The notes: a model not told the origin generated them from the sequence alone. DNA of 64,000 nt from Ectobius pallidus (GCA_964059195.1 CAXKWD010000005.1:43043825-43107824); one strand, 5' to 3'; positions 11,994 through 22,504 are shown, counted from the stretch's first letter. Translations and numbers: made by a program.

Positions 11994-12151
11994 AATCCAC
12001 ATTTTCCTTATTGAAGGCAACTTTCGCAAGGAAACAGACTTACCGATCCTATCTTCAGAATTTGTTAAAAATATCATCAACTCTGGAAATTAACTTTGGT
12101 GAATTTGCTTTGGTGAACGAGCTTCCACAGTCGTCTCATTTTTGTGTATTG
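11994..12151. repeat. Direct repeat B, 158 bp
   Basis: This is the partner of 9912-10,069, in the same orientation. Similarity begins at AATCCACATTTTCC and stops abruptly at TTTGTGTATTG in both copies. Confidence 0.9.
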
Positions 12152-13339
12152 CATTTTAACAAATAAATTTACTGCATCCAAACCTTACGTTTCGGTGTGA
12201 GCAGGATGGGGAAGGTACCTCCTGATCATCTTCCTGCATAAAATCTAATTTAATGTAATCTAATGCATCCAAAACAGTAAAATAACGTAGTATTCCTAAA
12301 CTTGAACACTGTTTTACTCGGAAGTATTATCCGTATTTTTTACATCAGCAGAAGGAAGAACGAGGAATAAATTTCCTCTTTGCATGTTTTAGTAAAGTGA
12401 GCAGTTTTCATGAATATCAAATAAAAATATTTTTACATTGATCACAGAATTCCGCCATATACAGCAAAGTCAAAGTTGATGTGTCTGACAGTGCGTTGTT
12501 ACAATTCTGCTGAACCTTCCATAATTATTATCACGCAAATCATACATATAATCACAAAACGCTGTTTTACTGATGATCTCATTTCACTTCTGCCTAAATA
12601 AAGCAATTCTTGAATTACAGGAAAGAAATCATGGCTTTTCCCACTCGACAAGACGCATTTATAAATAATGTGAGTCTTCCCACATGAAACTGAACCGTCT
12701 ATTCAGTAGCAGTCATCCAATCATATATAAGTTAGTTTTAGTATTCTAATTCTGGTATAGAATAAAACTCGAGCTGATGAGATATGTCGCTCACTGAGGT
12801 TTATCCTTTAGAACAGGGATGACCAACTTCTTTACTTACGAGGGCTTATATGTGATGTGTGTTGACGGTTGGCAAATTTTTAAAGTTGTTATTTAAAATT
12901 AAAATAATTATTATTTATTAAATTACAGTATGCTACCCAATAATTAATCTGGATAATTGTTGTCTTTTAATGTAAACGATACAACAAACTACCATTAGCA
13001 GCAGACTATGAGTGGCTCAATATTTAGAGTACAGGAGTCTACCACTAGGTGGCAGGGTAATACTACGATGTTGCGAAATTTAGTACACAGAGGGAGAATC
13101 ATTTGCTAGTATTCATTTGATGACTCATTTTACCGTTAGCAAGGGTGGATTTGTTTACATGTTTGCTTAAATTGTTGTACAATAAATTTAACGAAACAAT
13201 TTGACCGTGAGCAACAGGCATAACGCTCAAATACCGTCACGAAATCACTATAGTGTTTCAGGGCGGACTGCACAGAAAGCATTCAACTCAATGATTAGGA
13301 GTAATCAAAGGAAATTTTTCAGACCTAGTATGAGGACCT
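12152..13339. other. Unassigned stretch with a hAT-like end
   Basis: ACAGGGATGACCAAC at about 12,815 resembles a solo hAT terminus. No gene or second terminus is seen. Confidence 0.4.
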
Positions 13340-13342
13340 GGG

Positions 13343-13656
13343 ACCGCCGGCTGGTCTTGTGGTTGGCGTTGCTGACTACGGAGCCGTCGGCCAGGGTTCG
13401 ATCCCCGGTACCTCCTCGGATTTTACTGAGGTTGGGAGGTCTGGTAGGGGTACACTCAGACTCGTGATTCAAATTGAGGAGTTACTTGATAGAGAAGTAG
13501 CGGCTTCGGTCATGAAAATCACCATTAACGGCCGTGGGTGTCAGGATGCTGACCACATGCCCCCCAAACCTGCCGTCTGCCTATAGGTAGATGATGCAGC
13601 GGTCGGGTGGTAGGCCTTGTCTCTTCGGGGATGTCGCGCCACGGAGTTTAGTTTAG
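13343..13656 (+). mobile_element. tRNA-derived SINE with microsatellite tail
   Basis: The head has an A-box-like TTGTGGTTGGCG and a perfect B box GGTTCGATCCC at tRNA-like spacing. A GC-rich body of about 230 bp follows, ending GTTTAGTTTTTAG. It runs straight into a TAG/TAA microsatellite, a usual SINE 3' tail. Small open frames on both strands across it are by-products of its GC content. Confidence 0.82.
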
Positions 13657-13686
13657 TTTTTAGTAGTAGTAGTAGTAATAATAATG

Positions 13687-13718
<32 letters not shown>

Positions 13719-13765
13719 AATACTAATACTAATAATGATAATAATACTAATACTAATAATAATAA

Positions 13766-13807
<42 letters not shown>

Positions 13808-13808
13808 C
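13657..13808. repeat. (TAG)n/(TAA)n/(TAC)n compound microsatellite
   Basis: This is a trinucleotide array of TAA interrupted by TAC and TGA units, forming the tail of the SINE at 13,343. The poly-Asn, poly-Ile and poly-Leu frames here are artefacts. Confidence 0.95.
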
Positions 13809-13960
13809 ATACTATGAGTATAAACCAGATCCAGTCGTGGAGAACGGAGATTCTAGGCACAACATCCATAGTCAGAGCATTTCTCAATGTACCAATATAA
13901 TGCTGCATCTTGCGAAAAACGCCGATGCAACAGAAGAACTCACAAACAAGTGATGAAAAA

Positions 13961-13961
<1 letters not shown>

Positions 13962-14022
<61 letters not shown>
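13962..14022. repeat. (TAA)n microsatellite
   Basis: An uninterrupted trinucleotide array of about 60 bp, separated from the previous one by about 150 bp of unrelated sequence. Confidence 0.95.
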
Positions 14023-14026
<4 letters not shown>

Positions 14027-14109
14027 CTTGCTCAATGGCCATAGACAATTTCTAAGCAATTAAAGGTATATTATCTATTTTATGGAACCCGGAGGTTCAT
14101 TACCGCGCT

Positions 14110-14468
14110 TAAAAAATCCAAACAATAAAAAAATCCAAGATCCAAAATTTAAAAAATCCAAAATTCCAAAATTAAAAAATCAAAGATCCAAAATTAAAAA
14201 GTCCAAAAATCCAAAATTTAAAAAATAAGAAATCCAAAAATAAAAAATAAAAATCCAACATTTAAAAATAAAAAAATAAAAAATACCAAAATTTACAATT
14301 TAAAAATCCAAAATTAAAAAACTAAAATACAAAATTTAAAAATCCAAAAAATAAAAAATTCAAAGAATCAAAATTTAAAAAATCCAAAATTAAAAAAGTC
14401 CAAAAACCCAATATTAAAAAGTCCAATAATGCAAAATTGGAAAAATCCAATAATAAAACATTGAAAAA
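14110..14468. repeat. A-rich degenerate tandem repeat (AAAATCCAAAATT type)
   Basis: AAAATCCAAAATTAAAAAAT-like words recur without fixed period for about 360 bp. The strand is almost free of G. The minus-strand frame here gives an FxFLNFxxLNFL-type simple protein and is not a gene. Confidence 0.9.
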
Positions 14469-14520
14469 ATAGAAATTAAAACAAGTTTTACTTCTGTCGC
14501 GTGGCGTTCCACGCACACTT

Positions 14521-14860
14521 TTTTCTTTGTTCTTTGCTCGTAATATTCCCAGGGAATTTCTGACTCGTGTTTTTTGTTGGTATTGCTATCTAGTTTAAGG
14601 TTTCAGTTATTTTCCCCTTAGGTACCAAATACAGCATATCCCCGGAAAACTACGTAAATACGGAGAAAATGACTTTGATTTGATTTTCTAATTTTGTTCT
14701 TTGCTCCTAACATTCCCAGGGAGTTTCTGACTCAAATATTTATTTGTTGGTATGCCATCTAGTTTAAAGCTTCAGTTGTTTGCCCCTTACCAATTACAGC
14801 ATACCCCGGAAAACCAGGAAAACACGTAAAAACGGAGAAAAAGACTTTGTTTTAATATTC
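14521..14860. repeat. Tandem duplication, period about 167 bp
   Basis: GTTCTTTGCTC begins at 14,529 and 14,696. Each is followed by ATTCCCAGGGA, TTTCTGACTC, CATCTAGTTTAA-like, TTTCAGTT and CCCCGGAAAAC blocks in the same order. Confidence 0.85.
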
Positions 14861-15460
14861 CCAGACAACTTTTGTTAATATTATTGATTTCTGTTTCAGG
14901 TAAACTCTAACCATGTTTGATGAAAAGCTTTTGAGATGGAACAACAACAACAGAAGCATTATCCATTTCAATTCCACATCATGATGGACGAATGGTTGGA
15001 TGCAATAAGTGAGTATTAAAGCAAGAAAACCATAAAAACAAACAAAGAACTATGTTCTGCTCTGGAGCCAGGACGTAGTTCACCAGTTTAGTTCATTGCG
15101 GTTTACTTATATGCTGTTCAACTTTCCTACACGGACACAAGATAAGCATAATTCCCAGAGTGCTTATCTATTTAATCTGTTCATGATTGTTTCTCTTTAA
15201 AGTTTCATTTTATAGGTTGTACTTGGTTGTCAGACTGTTTCCTGTTATATTTTCTTTTCAAGAACAAAGGTAAAGTAAACAAAAACCAGTACAGTATGTT
15301 TGTCTGACTCTTAGGTCATACGAATAATGTGCTAGAGTGAGGCAGATGTACTGGTTTTTGTTTGCTTTAACTTTGTTGTTAGAGCGAAAACAGTTAAATA
15401 GTTCTGACACATTCTTCATCATCTTAGTATTTACTTCCTCAGTAATCTGTCTTTTGATTC

Positions 15461-15857
15461 CACAGAAACCTCCGGGCCGGAGCGTAAACCCGAAGTAGAA
15501 AGACACAGCCTTTTCTTCCAAGATCCAACTTCTGTTTTCACCGGAATCCTTCCTCCAGGCCAAAGGCAAAACAGAGTAGAGACACGGTTTCGTCTTCCAA
15601 TTTCGACTGGAGTAAGTAAGGAAGATATCACACTATTTTTTATACTCGTACTTGCTTCTCAGCTTCTGTTTTTGATTTCCTCCGCAGCTCTCCCTCCCGG
15701 CGGCACCAAAACCCAGAGTAGAAAGATTGGACTGCATCTGATTTCCTCCGAAATCTTTCCCCTTGATCCGAAACCAAAACCCAGAGTACAAAGATGTGGT
15801 TTCCATCTGATTTCCTCCGATAACCTCCCCTTGGGCCGGAACCAAAACCCAGAGTAG
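15461..15857 (+). repeat. Minisatellite, unit about 67-70 bp, about five copies
   Basis: ACCAAAACCCAGAGTA recurs at about 15,704, 15,774 and 15,841. Each is preceded by a TTTCCTCCG plus pyrimidine-rich segment and followed by (G)AAAGA or GAAAAT. Two more diverged units lie upstream (AGCGTAAACCCGAAGTAGAA near 15,481 and GGCAAAACAGAGTAGAGA near 15,563). Frames on both strands are repeat artefacts. Confidence 0.85.
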
Positions 15858-17073
15858 AAAATACTGTTCCCAACACCTGACTGGTAACTCTAGCTAGATA
15901 GTTTCGTGATCAGCCGGAATTTCTTTACTCCAGGCACTTAATCTTGAGCTTCTGTTACTGAATGTGAAAGCTTCAAAAAATTATTACATAAAAGTAAATT
16001 ATGTAACTTGTAGGATTTTCGCCTTATACCCTCAAAATCTAAAACAACAGAGAAGCGAGGAATAATTATATAAGTGAGGACTACATAGATTTGTGAAATG
16101 CTATAAATCATGAAAGCTTTTAACCAATAGCATTTTTAATACTTAAATATAAAGCAATATTAATTGTTGTACAATGTAATACACTTTTATGCTGTACCTT
16201 GTAAGTTAGGTTAGAAGTTTTCTGTTACAGTCTTATTGATAATAAATCACTTTACAACGTGTTTTAAATGTACAATGCTCAATATGGTCTATCTATTAAG
16301 AATAAGGAATATTAATATAATTATATTACCTAGGTACAATAAATTGGTCAATAGGTTTATTACTTATCGTTACCTTTGTGATGTAATTTAAGAGGTAGAT
16401 TCTCACAATAACAGATATAATTTATAAGCTAAAATTGTATACATTATTTTGTTCATCTGGAAATTAAGATTAAATTCACTTGTACAAAGTATGTATCTTG
16501 GTCGTAAAGTTGATATAATAATTTGTAAGTTACTATAGTATTTACAGTCGTGGTTAACATTCAGTTCTAACTCTTGTCTTTTCAAGAACTTACTTGTACT
16601 TATAATTATAATTAGTAATTAGTATAACAGGCTGAAGAGGTATATACAAACTATGTGATATAGTTCTTATGATTTACAAATGTTTTAATTTTGTTAGGCA
16701 ATGTGCAAAGTTATTATTTCTTCAGTTCCTATAAAATATTGCATTGAACTTGCATGCAATATTGCAATGCATATCACTGAACTTTCTGTTTTTGTAGGCA
16801 GTTGCGAGAAGTTATTCACTTCTTATTTGCTGGTATTTAGCATAAATGTACATTTTGATGAGATATACCATCTTTAGTCTAATAAAGAAATCAACATCAA
16901 AAAGGAAATTAGTGAAAAAAAAATGTCAAATTGGTGTGAAATAAACCTTTTATTAGGTAGTCCACACCTATATAATTATATCGTTAAAATCTAAATTACT
17001 AAATTAATTACATATTCCTGAAAATTGTAGCTTAATTATTTACTTATATAATATATATATATGTATGTATATA
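15858..17073. other. Unassigned AT-rich stretch
   Basis: No gene is supported. A local inverted/direct TGCAATATTGCAATGC cluster occurs at about 16,738-16,775, and an (AT)n run at about 17,046-17,064 precedes the next element. Confidence 0.45.
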
Positions 17074-18328
17074 TGTGGGTGATTCTTCAAATACGGGAAA
17101 ATTTGTGTTCCAGAGTGATATTTCCCTTCAAATTCAACTTTAAAAAGATTAAAATAAGTTTTTTATACTACTTCCATACCACAACTATCACTTTGAAATG
17201 TCACTAACCTTAAATTCTGATATTCCAAAACCAAATTTAATTCAATTAAATGCCATCCACATGCCCTGACCCATACCCCGGTTTTGTATATTCTAATGCA
17301 TTTATCCACAAAACAAAATGTTATTTCCTTTTCAACTTTTTCCCTGCCAATGAGTATGTATGTGTGAAGAAAAATAAAATGAAATAAAATTGTCACCCCA
17401 CCTATTGAACATAAAGTATGTCCCAAGGGTTTTTGGTCATCCACATGTCTGAAAAGAATAGAATTTTTTCTGCAGGAATGAGAAATTTGTATAACTGGCA
17501 ACAGTGTAAAAAGCCAACAGGGCAGCTTGTGGTTTAATTGTAAGGTTGAATTTTGCTTGCTTACAAACAGTTTGGGATTAGCAGAGGATTTTGCATCATT
17601 TTCAAGGAAAGCGTTTTTATTCCCCGTCATTAACATGACTTCTAGAAAGTAGGCAGAAAGTGAATATTAATTAATTTTTATTATGCACTGTGATAAACCT
17701 TCCAATTCAAAGTACCTGACTGAAGTTGAGCCTACAGAGGTTTAGGAATGGCTTGCAGAGACCACTTAAACTCCTTTTTTGTAATCCACATACCTAATTT
17801 TTGTGTCATCCACATGCCTCATAAAGGGGTATGTCGATGACTCTCAAGTCAAGTAGATGATACATATAGGGTACTATTGTGTTTGTGGTGTCTGTGACCT
17901 GTACTTACAATCTTAAAACTGATTAAATGAATTTCTGCTTGATTCCCCCCCCCCCAAACCATAAAAACACAGTCTAGTTAAAATTACATTGATTCCGGAG
18001 TATGCACACAAATTCGCAAAATTTGGTGCAAAATCAACTGAAGTAAACTGAAAGAAATATGAAATCGCATAAAGAAAAGCTGATTGTTGTCAAAGTTAGT
18101 CATTAATGTGGCCTTCTGCCATCCACATGTACACGGATGTCATTCACATGGCTTTAAAAAAATTAAAAAATTAAAATAAATAAAATATAAACATTTAAGC
18201 TCTGCTGGTGTCTTATTATAATCAAGTAACCCCTGAAGTATTTTAGTAATTTTTTTGAGCTTTAAAAAGAAACGAAATAAATTGGATTTTATACACTCCA
18301 AATTTTCCCATATTTGAAGGATGACCCA
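17074..18328. mobile_element. DNA transposon, non-autonomous, with internal motif array
   Basis: The left end TGGGTGATTCTTCAAATACG (from 17,076), then GGAAAATTTG, is matched inversely at 18,299-18,328 with a few mismatches. Flanks read TGTATATA (17,066-17,073) and TGTATACA (18,329-18,336), a plausible 8-bp target duplication with one difference. An 8-bp duplication would suit hAT or P superfamilies, but the TIR is not one I can place. Inside, the plus strand has six copies of GYCATCCACATGYC. The 157-residue minus-strand frame at 17,163-17,636 has no recognisable domain. Confidence 0.75.
17252..18152 (+). repeat. Six interspersed copies of GYCATCCACATGYC
   Basis: Copies are at 17,252-17,265, 17,436-17,449, 17,781-17,794 (GTAATCCACATACC), 17,805-17,818, 18,118-18,131 and 18,139-18,152 (ATTCACATGG variant). 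All lie on one strand inside the TIR-bounded element. The role is unknown; transposase binding is one possibility. Confidence 0.85.
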
Positions 18329-18439
18329 TGTATACACATAATTATTTTACTTTACTTTAAAATAGTGACGTCTATTTTTATATCTTTAAATCCTTGTAAT
18401 TACATTGTAAGCATTATTACTAAGGTGACTATTTCTGTA

Positions 18440-18634
18440 AATAATTATTAATGTGTCTAAAAACTTATCTTATTTCTTTTGTGTAATATTACTTATTAGG
18501 TCATTTATTGTATAATAATTTATTTTGTAAGTTGTTTGTCTTTCTTTTTTCTTCTTCTCCTGGTTGAGTGGAAGATAAGGCCTCGAGGCCTTAACTCTAC
18601 CAGGTAAAATAACACATTATTATTATTATTATTA
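18440..18634 (+). mobile_element. LINE 3' end with TTA tail
   Basis: The sequence TGGTTGAGTGGAAGATAAGG, a palindromic centre, CTTAACTCTACCAGG and then (ATT)n is the 3'-terminal hairpin and simple-repeat tail seen in insect CR1/Jockey-like LINEs. The centre TAAGGCCTCGAGGCCTTA at 18,576-18,593 is a perfect 18-bp palindrome. No ORF remains and the left limit is uncertain. Confidence 0.65.
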
Positions 18635-18967
18635 GGTATTATTCCTCGCTTCTTTGCTGTCTTAGGTTTTGAGATTACAGGGCTAAAATATAGTTTACTT
18701 TAATCTGCTCCCTCAAAAGTAATGAAGTTCATTAATAAACTATTACATGCCTGATATTTTCTATAAGTATAGTAACTTACCATTCCCATTGGTGTTTTTT
18801 TAATATTTAAGCTATTCTATTAATCGAGAGAAGTTCCAATAGAGTTACGAGTAGAAGAAATTATCATCAGTGGGTTAGAACATTTCTTACTTGTTTCGGC
18901 TCCTTATAGTTGCCGGCTCCATGCTTTTACTGGTCATCCTGGACTTCTATGTCTTTGAGGATTATAA
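18635..18967. other. Unassigned stretch
   Basis: I see nothing identifiable between the LINE tail and the Helitron. Confidence 0.4.
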
Positions 18968-19313
18968 TCTATAATAATAAAAGGAAGTGTTTGTCTGTCT
19001 GTCCGCGACGCCCAGCAAAATCTACTGAACGCAGAACTACATCTGAAATTTTAAACGTAGATGGACGGAAGGGTGGGCGAATGCACCTCGAAGCCGGATT
19101 TTTAATTTTCGCTTTCGTTCGCGAGTTATGAGTGAAAAACTGGCAGAAAACGTGATCGAAGCATCGGTTTTCAGTAATACATTTCAGATGGCCTTGCCTA
19201 CTTTTGTCATGATTTGGTAATAAAAGAATCACTTCGTTTTGTAAGCCCGCCCTGGTCGATTCATTTGTTTAAGCGCTAATATTTTTCAATGAGCAGGTGG
19301 CCTTGCTCAGTAG

Positions 19314-19340
19314 ATATATATATATATATATATATATATA
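19314..19340. repeat. (TA)n microsatellite
   Basis: A dinucleotide run of about 26 bp abuts the left arm of the 19,341-19,426 hairpin. A second run lies inside the loop. Confidence 0.9.
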
Positions 19341-19426
19341 ACGAATTGAACAGAGCGGCCTAATAAAATCGAAGCGGTAAACAATAACCTATATATATAT
19401 ATATTAGGCCGCTCTGTTCAATTCGT
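19341..19426. repeat. Perfect 25-bp inverted repeat
   Basis: ACGAATTGAACAGAGCGGCC plus TAATA (19,341-19,365) is the exact reverse complement of 19,402-19,426, with a 36-nt loop ending in (AT)n. Perfection suggests recent origin or maintained pairing. Confidence 0.95.
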
Positions 19427-19648
19427 TTGCTTATGATAGTAAATTATATTGTGGATTAATTGTATACAAGGTGAATTTCAGTACATTTATTCTGATTATT
19501 AGGAATTTTGGTTAAGTTGATTATTTGATTTCCTGGCGTTGCGCAATAAATGTTAAAAATGTTACCATACAGCCCGTGTAGCGTAGGATCTAAGCGTTAT
19601 TAAAACCGTGTTTATACATTAGCAGGAAAGTTAATTTCATTCACAAAT

Positions 19649-19858
19649 ATGTCGCATAATTTTATCGGTAGACGAAATCCCTCTTCAGATTTCAATCACT
19701 TACAAACATTTGAAGTAGTAAGACTCGATCTCTGGAAACCGTGCTTCTCCCACGGTCAACTGTACATGGGTTGCTCTAGCGTTCGAAGTGCAGACAACCT
19801 ATACATTTTGGCGCCAAATGGCAGGACTCTTAATATAGTTTATAAAGAAACTCTTTAA
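19649..19858 (+). pseudogene. Helitron RepHel helicase C-terminal fragment
   Basis: The last 45 residues read LWKPCFSHGQLYMGCSSVRS, ADNLYILAPNGRTLN, IVYKETL and stop. This is the C-terminal motif of the Pif1-like helicase domain of Helitron Rep/helicase proteins (family form: CFSHGQLYVACSRV...NLYVLAPNG). The conserved VACSR core is altered to MGCSS. Walker motifs, the HUH nuclease and all upstream domains are missing in this frame. It lies within the Helitron at 18,968-20,379 on the same strand. Confidence 0.85.
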
Positions 19859-20391
19859 GAAACACTTCATGTGTTACATTTGGAAGTTACATATGACTTC
19901 TCACAGGACTAATTAGTTTGCTAATAAAAATGTTTTCAATATTCTGGTGTTAAATAAATGATTTGAAAATAAAAAAGCGTTCGAACTAATAACGCGAACG
20001 AAGCGAGTTATGAGTGAAAACTGGCAGGAAACGTGATTTTTTTTGCTATCCAAGCATTAGTCTTCAGTAATACATTTCATTTGTCAAAACAGTTGCATGT
20101 GGCTTTGCCGTTTTTCGTCATAATTTGGAAATAAAAAAAATATTTTCATTTTTTAAGCCCAACCTGGTCGATTAATTTGTTTATAATGCCAAGGCCCGCA
20201 GATGTCTGAAATTTTCAACCTAGACGCAGGAGGGATAATGAATATAAGCCTCAATGTACAAACATTGATTGATTTGGATTGATGAATGATTCCCGTGTAA
20301 GTGTTAATAAACATGTTTTAATTATTTTGCTCTTAATTTTTAATTACATATCACGGGCAAAGCCGCGGATACCTGCTAGTTTATAATTATA

Positions 20392-22042
20392 CTAGCATAT
20401 TCCCGCGGCTTCGCCTGCGCTTATTAGTTAGACCGCTAATTTTTTTGAAGTAATTTATTTAACAGCCAAATATTGGAAACATTTCTATTAAACAATTTGT
20501 CCTCTGAAAATGTAACACATAAAGTGCTTTCCAATGTACTGTCGTGGCGATGAATTCTTTCTTACAGAGCCTCTTTATAAACTACATTAAGATTCCTTCA
20601 TGGAAAAATATTAGTGCCAAATATCACGTTTTATGACAGTTTTTTTTACTCATAACTCGCGAACGAATGCGAAAATTAGAAATCCGGTTTTGATGTGCAT
20701 TTGCCCACCCTTCAGTCCCGTTGTGCTAAAAATTTCTTATTTTTGTGTGCAGTAGATTTCGCTGGGCATCGCGCACAGACAGACAGACAGACATGTGCCG
20801 CAGCTTCGCCCTCGATAATTAATTCAGAAATAAAAAATTAAGAGCAACATAATTAAAACATATTTATTAACACTTATGCTCGAAGATTCGTTAACTAAAC
20901 GATTAATAATAATTATAATGAAATAGCTAAAAATCCGGCTTTGGAATGCATGCCTCGGAACACGACCTCAGATTATATTTATTAACACACGCGGGAATCA
21001 TTCATACAGAAAGCTAAACTATTAATAACAGTTAAAAGTCTGGCTATGGAATGCATTCCACTATTAGAAAGCGCCGCCTGGGAAAACGACCTCAGTATAA
21101 AAGTGATGTTGAAATTCGGTACATATAGATATATCAATATGTCGATATATATCAATAAGAAGAAATGTTTCGATATATCAATTAGAGGAAGCATTTCGAT
21201 ATATATCGATGTACCTATATATCGATACGTTGATATCGATGCAATATTGTTATTTTCATGCTTCGATAACAACAACAAAATCACGGTTTCTGCCAGTTTT
21301 TTACTATAGCTCGCGAACGAAAGCGAAAATCGAAAATTCTGGCTTCGAGGTGCATTCGGCCACCCTTCAGTCCACGTACGTTAGAAATTTCATATTTCTG
21401 CATTCAGTAGATTTCGCTGGACATTGCATACAGACAGATAGAAAGACAGAAAGACAAACACTTTATCTTATGCCCGCGGCTTCGCCCGTGATAATTATTT
21501 CAAAAATTAAAAATTAAGATCATAATAGTTAAATCATTATATTTATTAACACCTAAATCACATGGACTACATACCACGATTAGATAGCGTCGCCTGGTAA
21601 AAGCGACCTCAGATTAGAGTTCCCTGGCTCAGAAAACCCCTTCATAGTGAGTTTCGTCCAAGTCGAACAATGTTTGACCATATTTAGGGCTATATTGAAT
21701 ATCCCTCTTCCGTGTAGGTTGAAAATTTCATACGTGTGCGGGCCTTGATATTCTAAACGAATAAATCGTCCAGAATGGACTTACAAAATCAAGCGATCCT
21801 CCGCGATAATTATTTCAAAAATTAAAAATTAAGAGCATAATAGTTAAATCATTATATTTATTAACACCTAAATCACGTGAATTACATACCACGATTAGAT
21901 AGCGTCGCCTGGTAAAAGCGACCTCAGATTCGAGGTCCTTGGCCCAGAAAACCCTTTTATAGTGAGTTTCGTCCAAATCGAAAAACATTTTACCATATTT
22001 AGGCCTATATTGATTATCCCTCTTATAATAATAATAATATTA

Positions 22043-22107
<65 letters not shown>

Positions 22108-22501
22108 CCTCTTCGGTGTAGGTTGAAAATTTCATATGTCTGCGTGCCTTGACATTATAAACAAATGAATTGACCAGCGTGAGCTACAACATTCAAGCGA
22201 TCGCGATGGTTTTAGGCTATGTCTAAGGTATGACAAAAATAGCCAAAGCCTACTGTAATTGATTTGACATTGAAATGTATTACTGAAAAATGATGCTTCG
22301 AAAACGCAAAAAATACACGTTTTCTGCCCATTTTTCACTCATAACTCACGAACGAAAGCAAAAATTAAAAATGTAATATGCCAGAAAACTTCCCGGGAAT
22401 GTACTCAACAACTTCCCAAAGTTTCATGGCGATCGGATGACTGGTGTAGTAACGCATAAAGGACAGACACACACACATACATTCATTTTTTTATATATAG
22501 A
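20392..22501 (-). mobile_element. Composite of Helitron copies, minus orientation
   Basis: The outer 5' end TCTATATATAAAAAAATGAA reads on the minus strand from 22,501 after an A. The outer 3' end GGCGAAGCCGCGGGAATATG then CTAG finishes at 20,392. In between are further 3'-end-like blocks (near 20,800 and 21,475) and 5'-like blocks rich in GTCTGTCTGTCTGTC. They indicate several nested or end-to-end copies. Minus-strand NLNVVYKEAL and stop at about 20,575-20,605 is another helicase C-terminal scrap. A tandem duplication and a (TAA)n array are internal. Confidence 0.75.
21490..22200. repeat. Tandem duplication, period 315 bp, second unit split by (TAA)n
   Basis: GATAATTATTTCAAAAATTA starts at 21,490 and 21,805. 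Both are followed by the same CACGATTAGATAGCGTCGCC, GAGTTTCGTCCAA and GTGTAGGTTGAAAATTTCAT blocks. In the second unit a (TAA)n array at 22,024-22,108 separates the duplicated CCTCTT words. Confidence 0.88.
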
Positions 22502-22504
22502 TGA

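Larger units (their letters stand above)
18968..20379 (+). mobile_element. Helitron with helicase remnant
   Basis: It starts TCTATAATAATAAAAGGAAG after an A, and ends ACGGGCAAAGCCGCGGATAC then CTGCTAG before a T. These are the TC...CTRR ends, 3' GC-rich hairpin and A/T target expected of Helitrons. Its 5' portion matches the Helitron at 8835-9539. The interior holds a decayed Pif1-like helicase end (19,649-19,858), an (AT)n run and a 25-bp perfect hairpin, so it is a deleted autonomous copy, possibly with later insertions. Confidence 0.85.

Noticed and set aside
9912..12151. LTR retrotransposon bounded by 158-bp LTRs
   Set aside because: The repeats lack TG...CA ends and a primer-binding site, and no gag or pol similarity lies between them.
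13343..13430. Functional tRNA gene at the SINE head
   Set aside because: Good A and B boxes, but no acceptor stem closes and the sequence continues into a SINE body with microsatellite tail.
13541..13817. Open frames of poly-Ile/Leu and poly-Asn on both strands
   Set aside because: They translate a TAA/TAC microsatellite at the tail of a SINE.
14322..14516. Phe/Leu-rich repeated peptide on the minus strand
   Set aside because: It is the translation of the AAAATCCAAAATT low-complexity array.
17163..17636. 157-residue minus-strand frame
   Set aside because: No recognisable domain. It lies inside a TIR-bounded non-autonomous element and is antisense to a repeated DNA motif.
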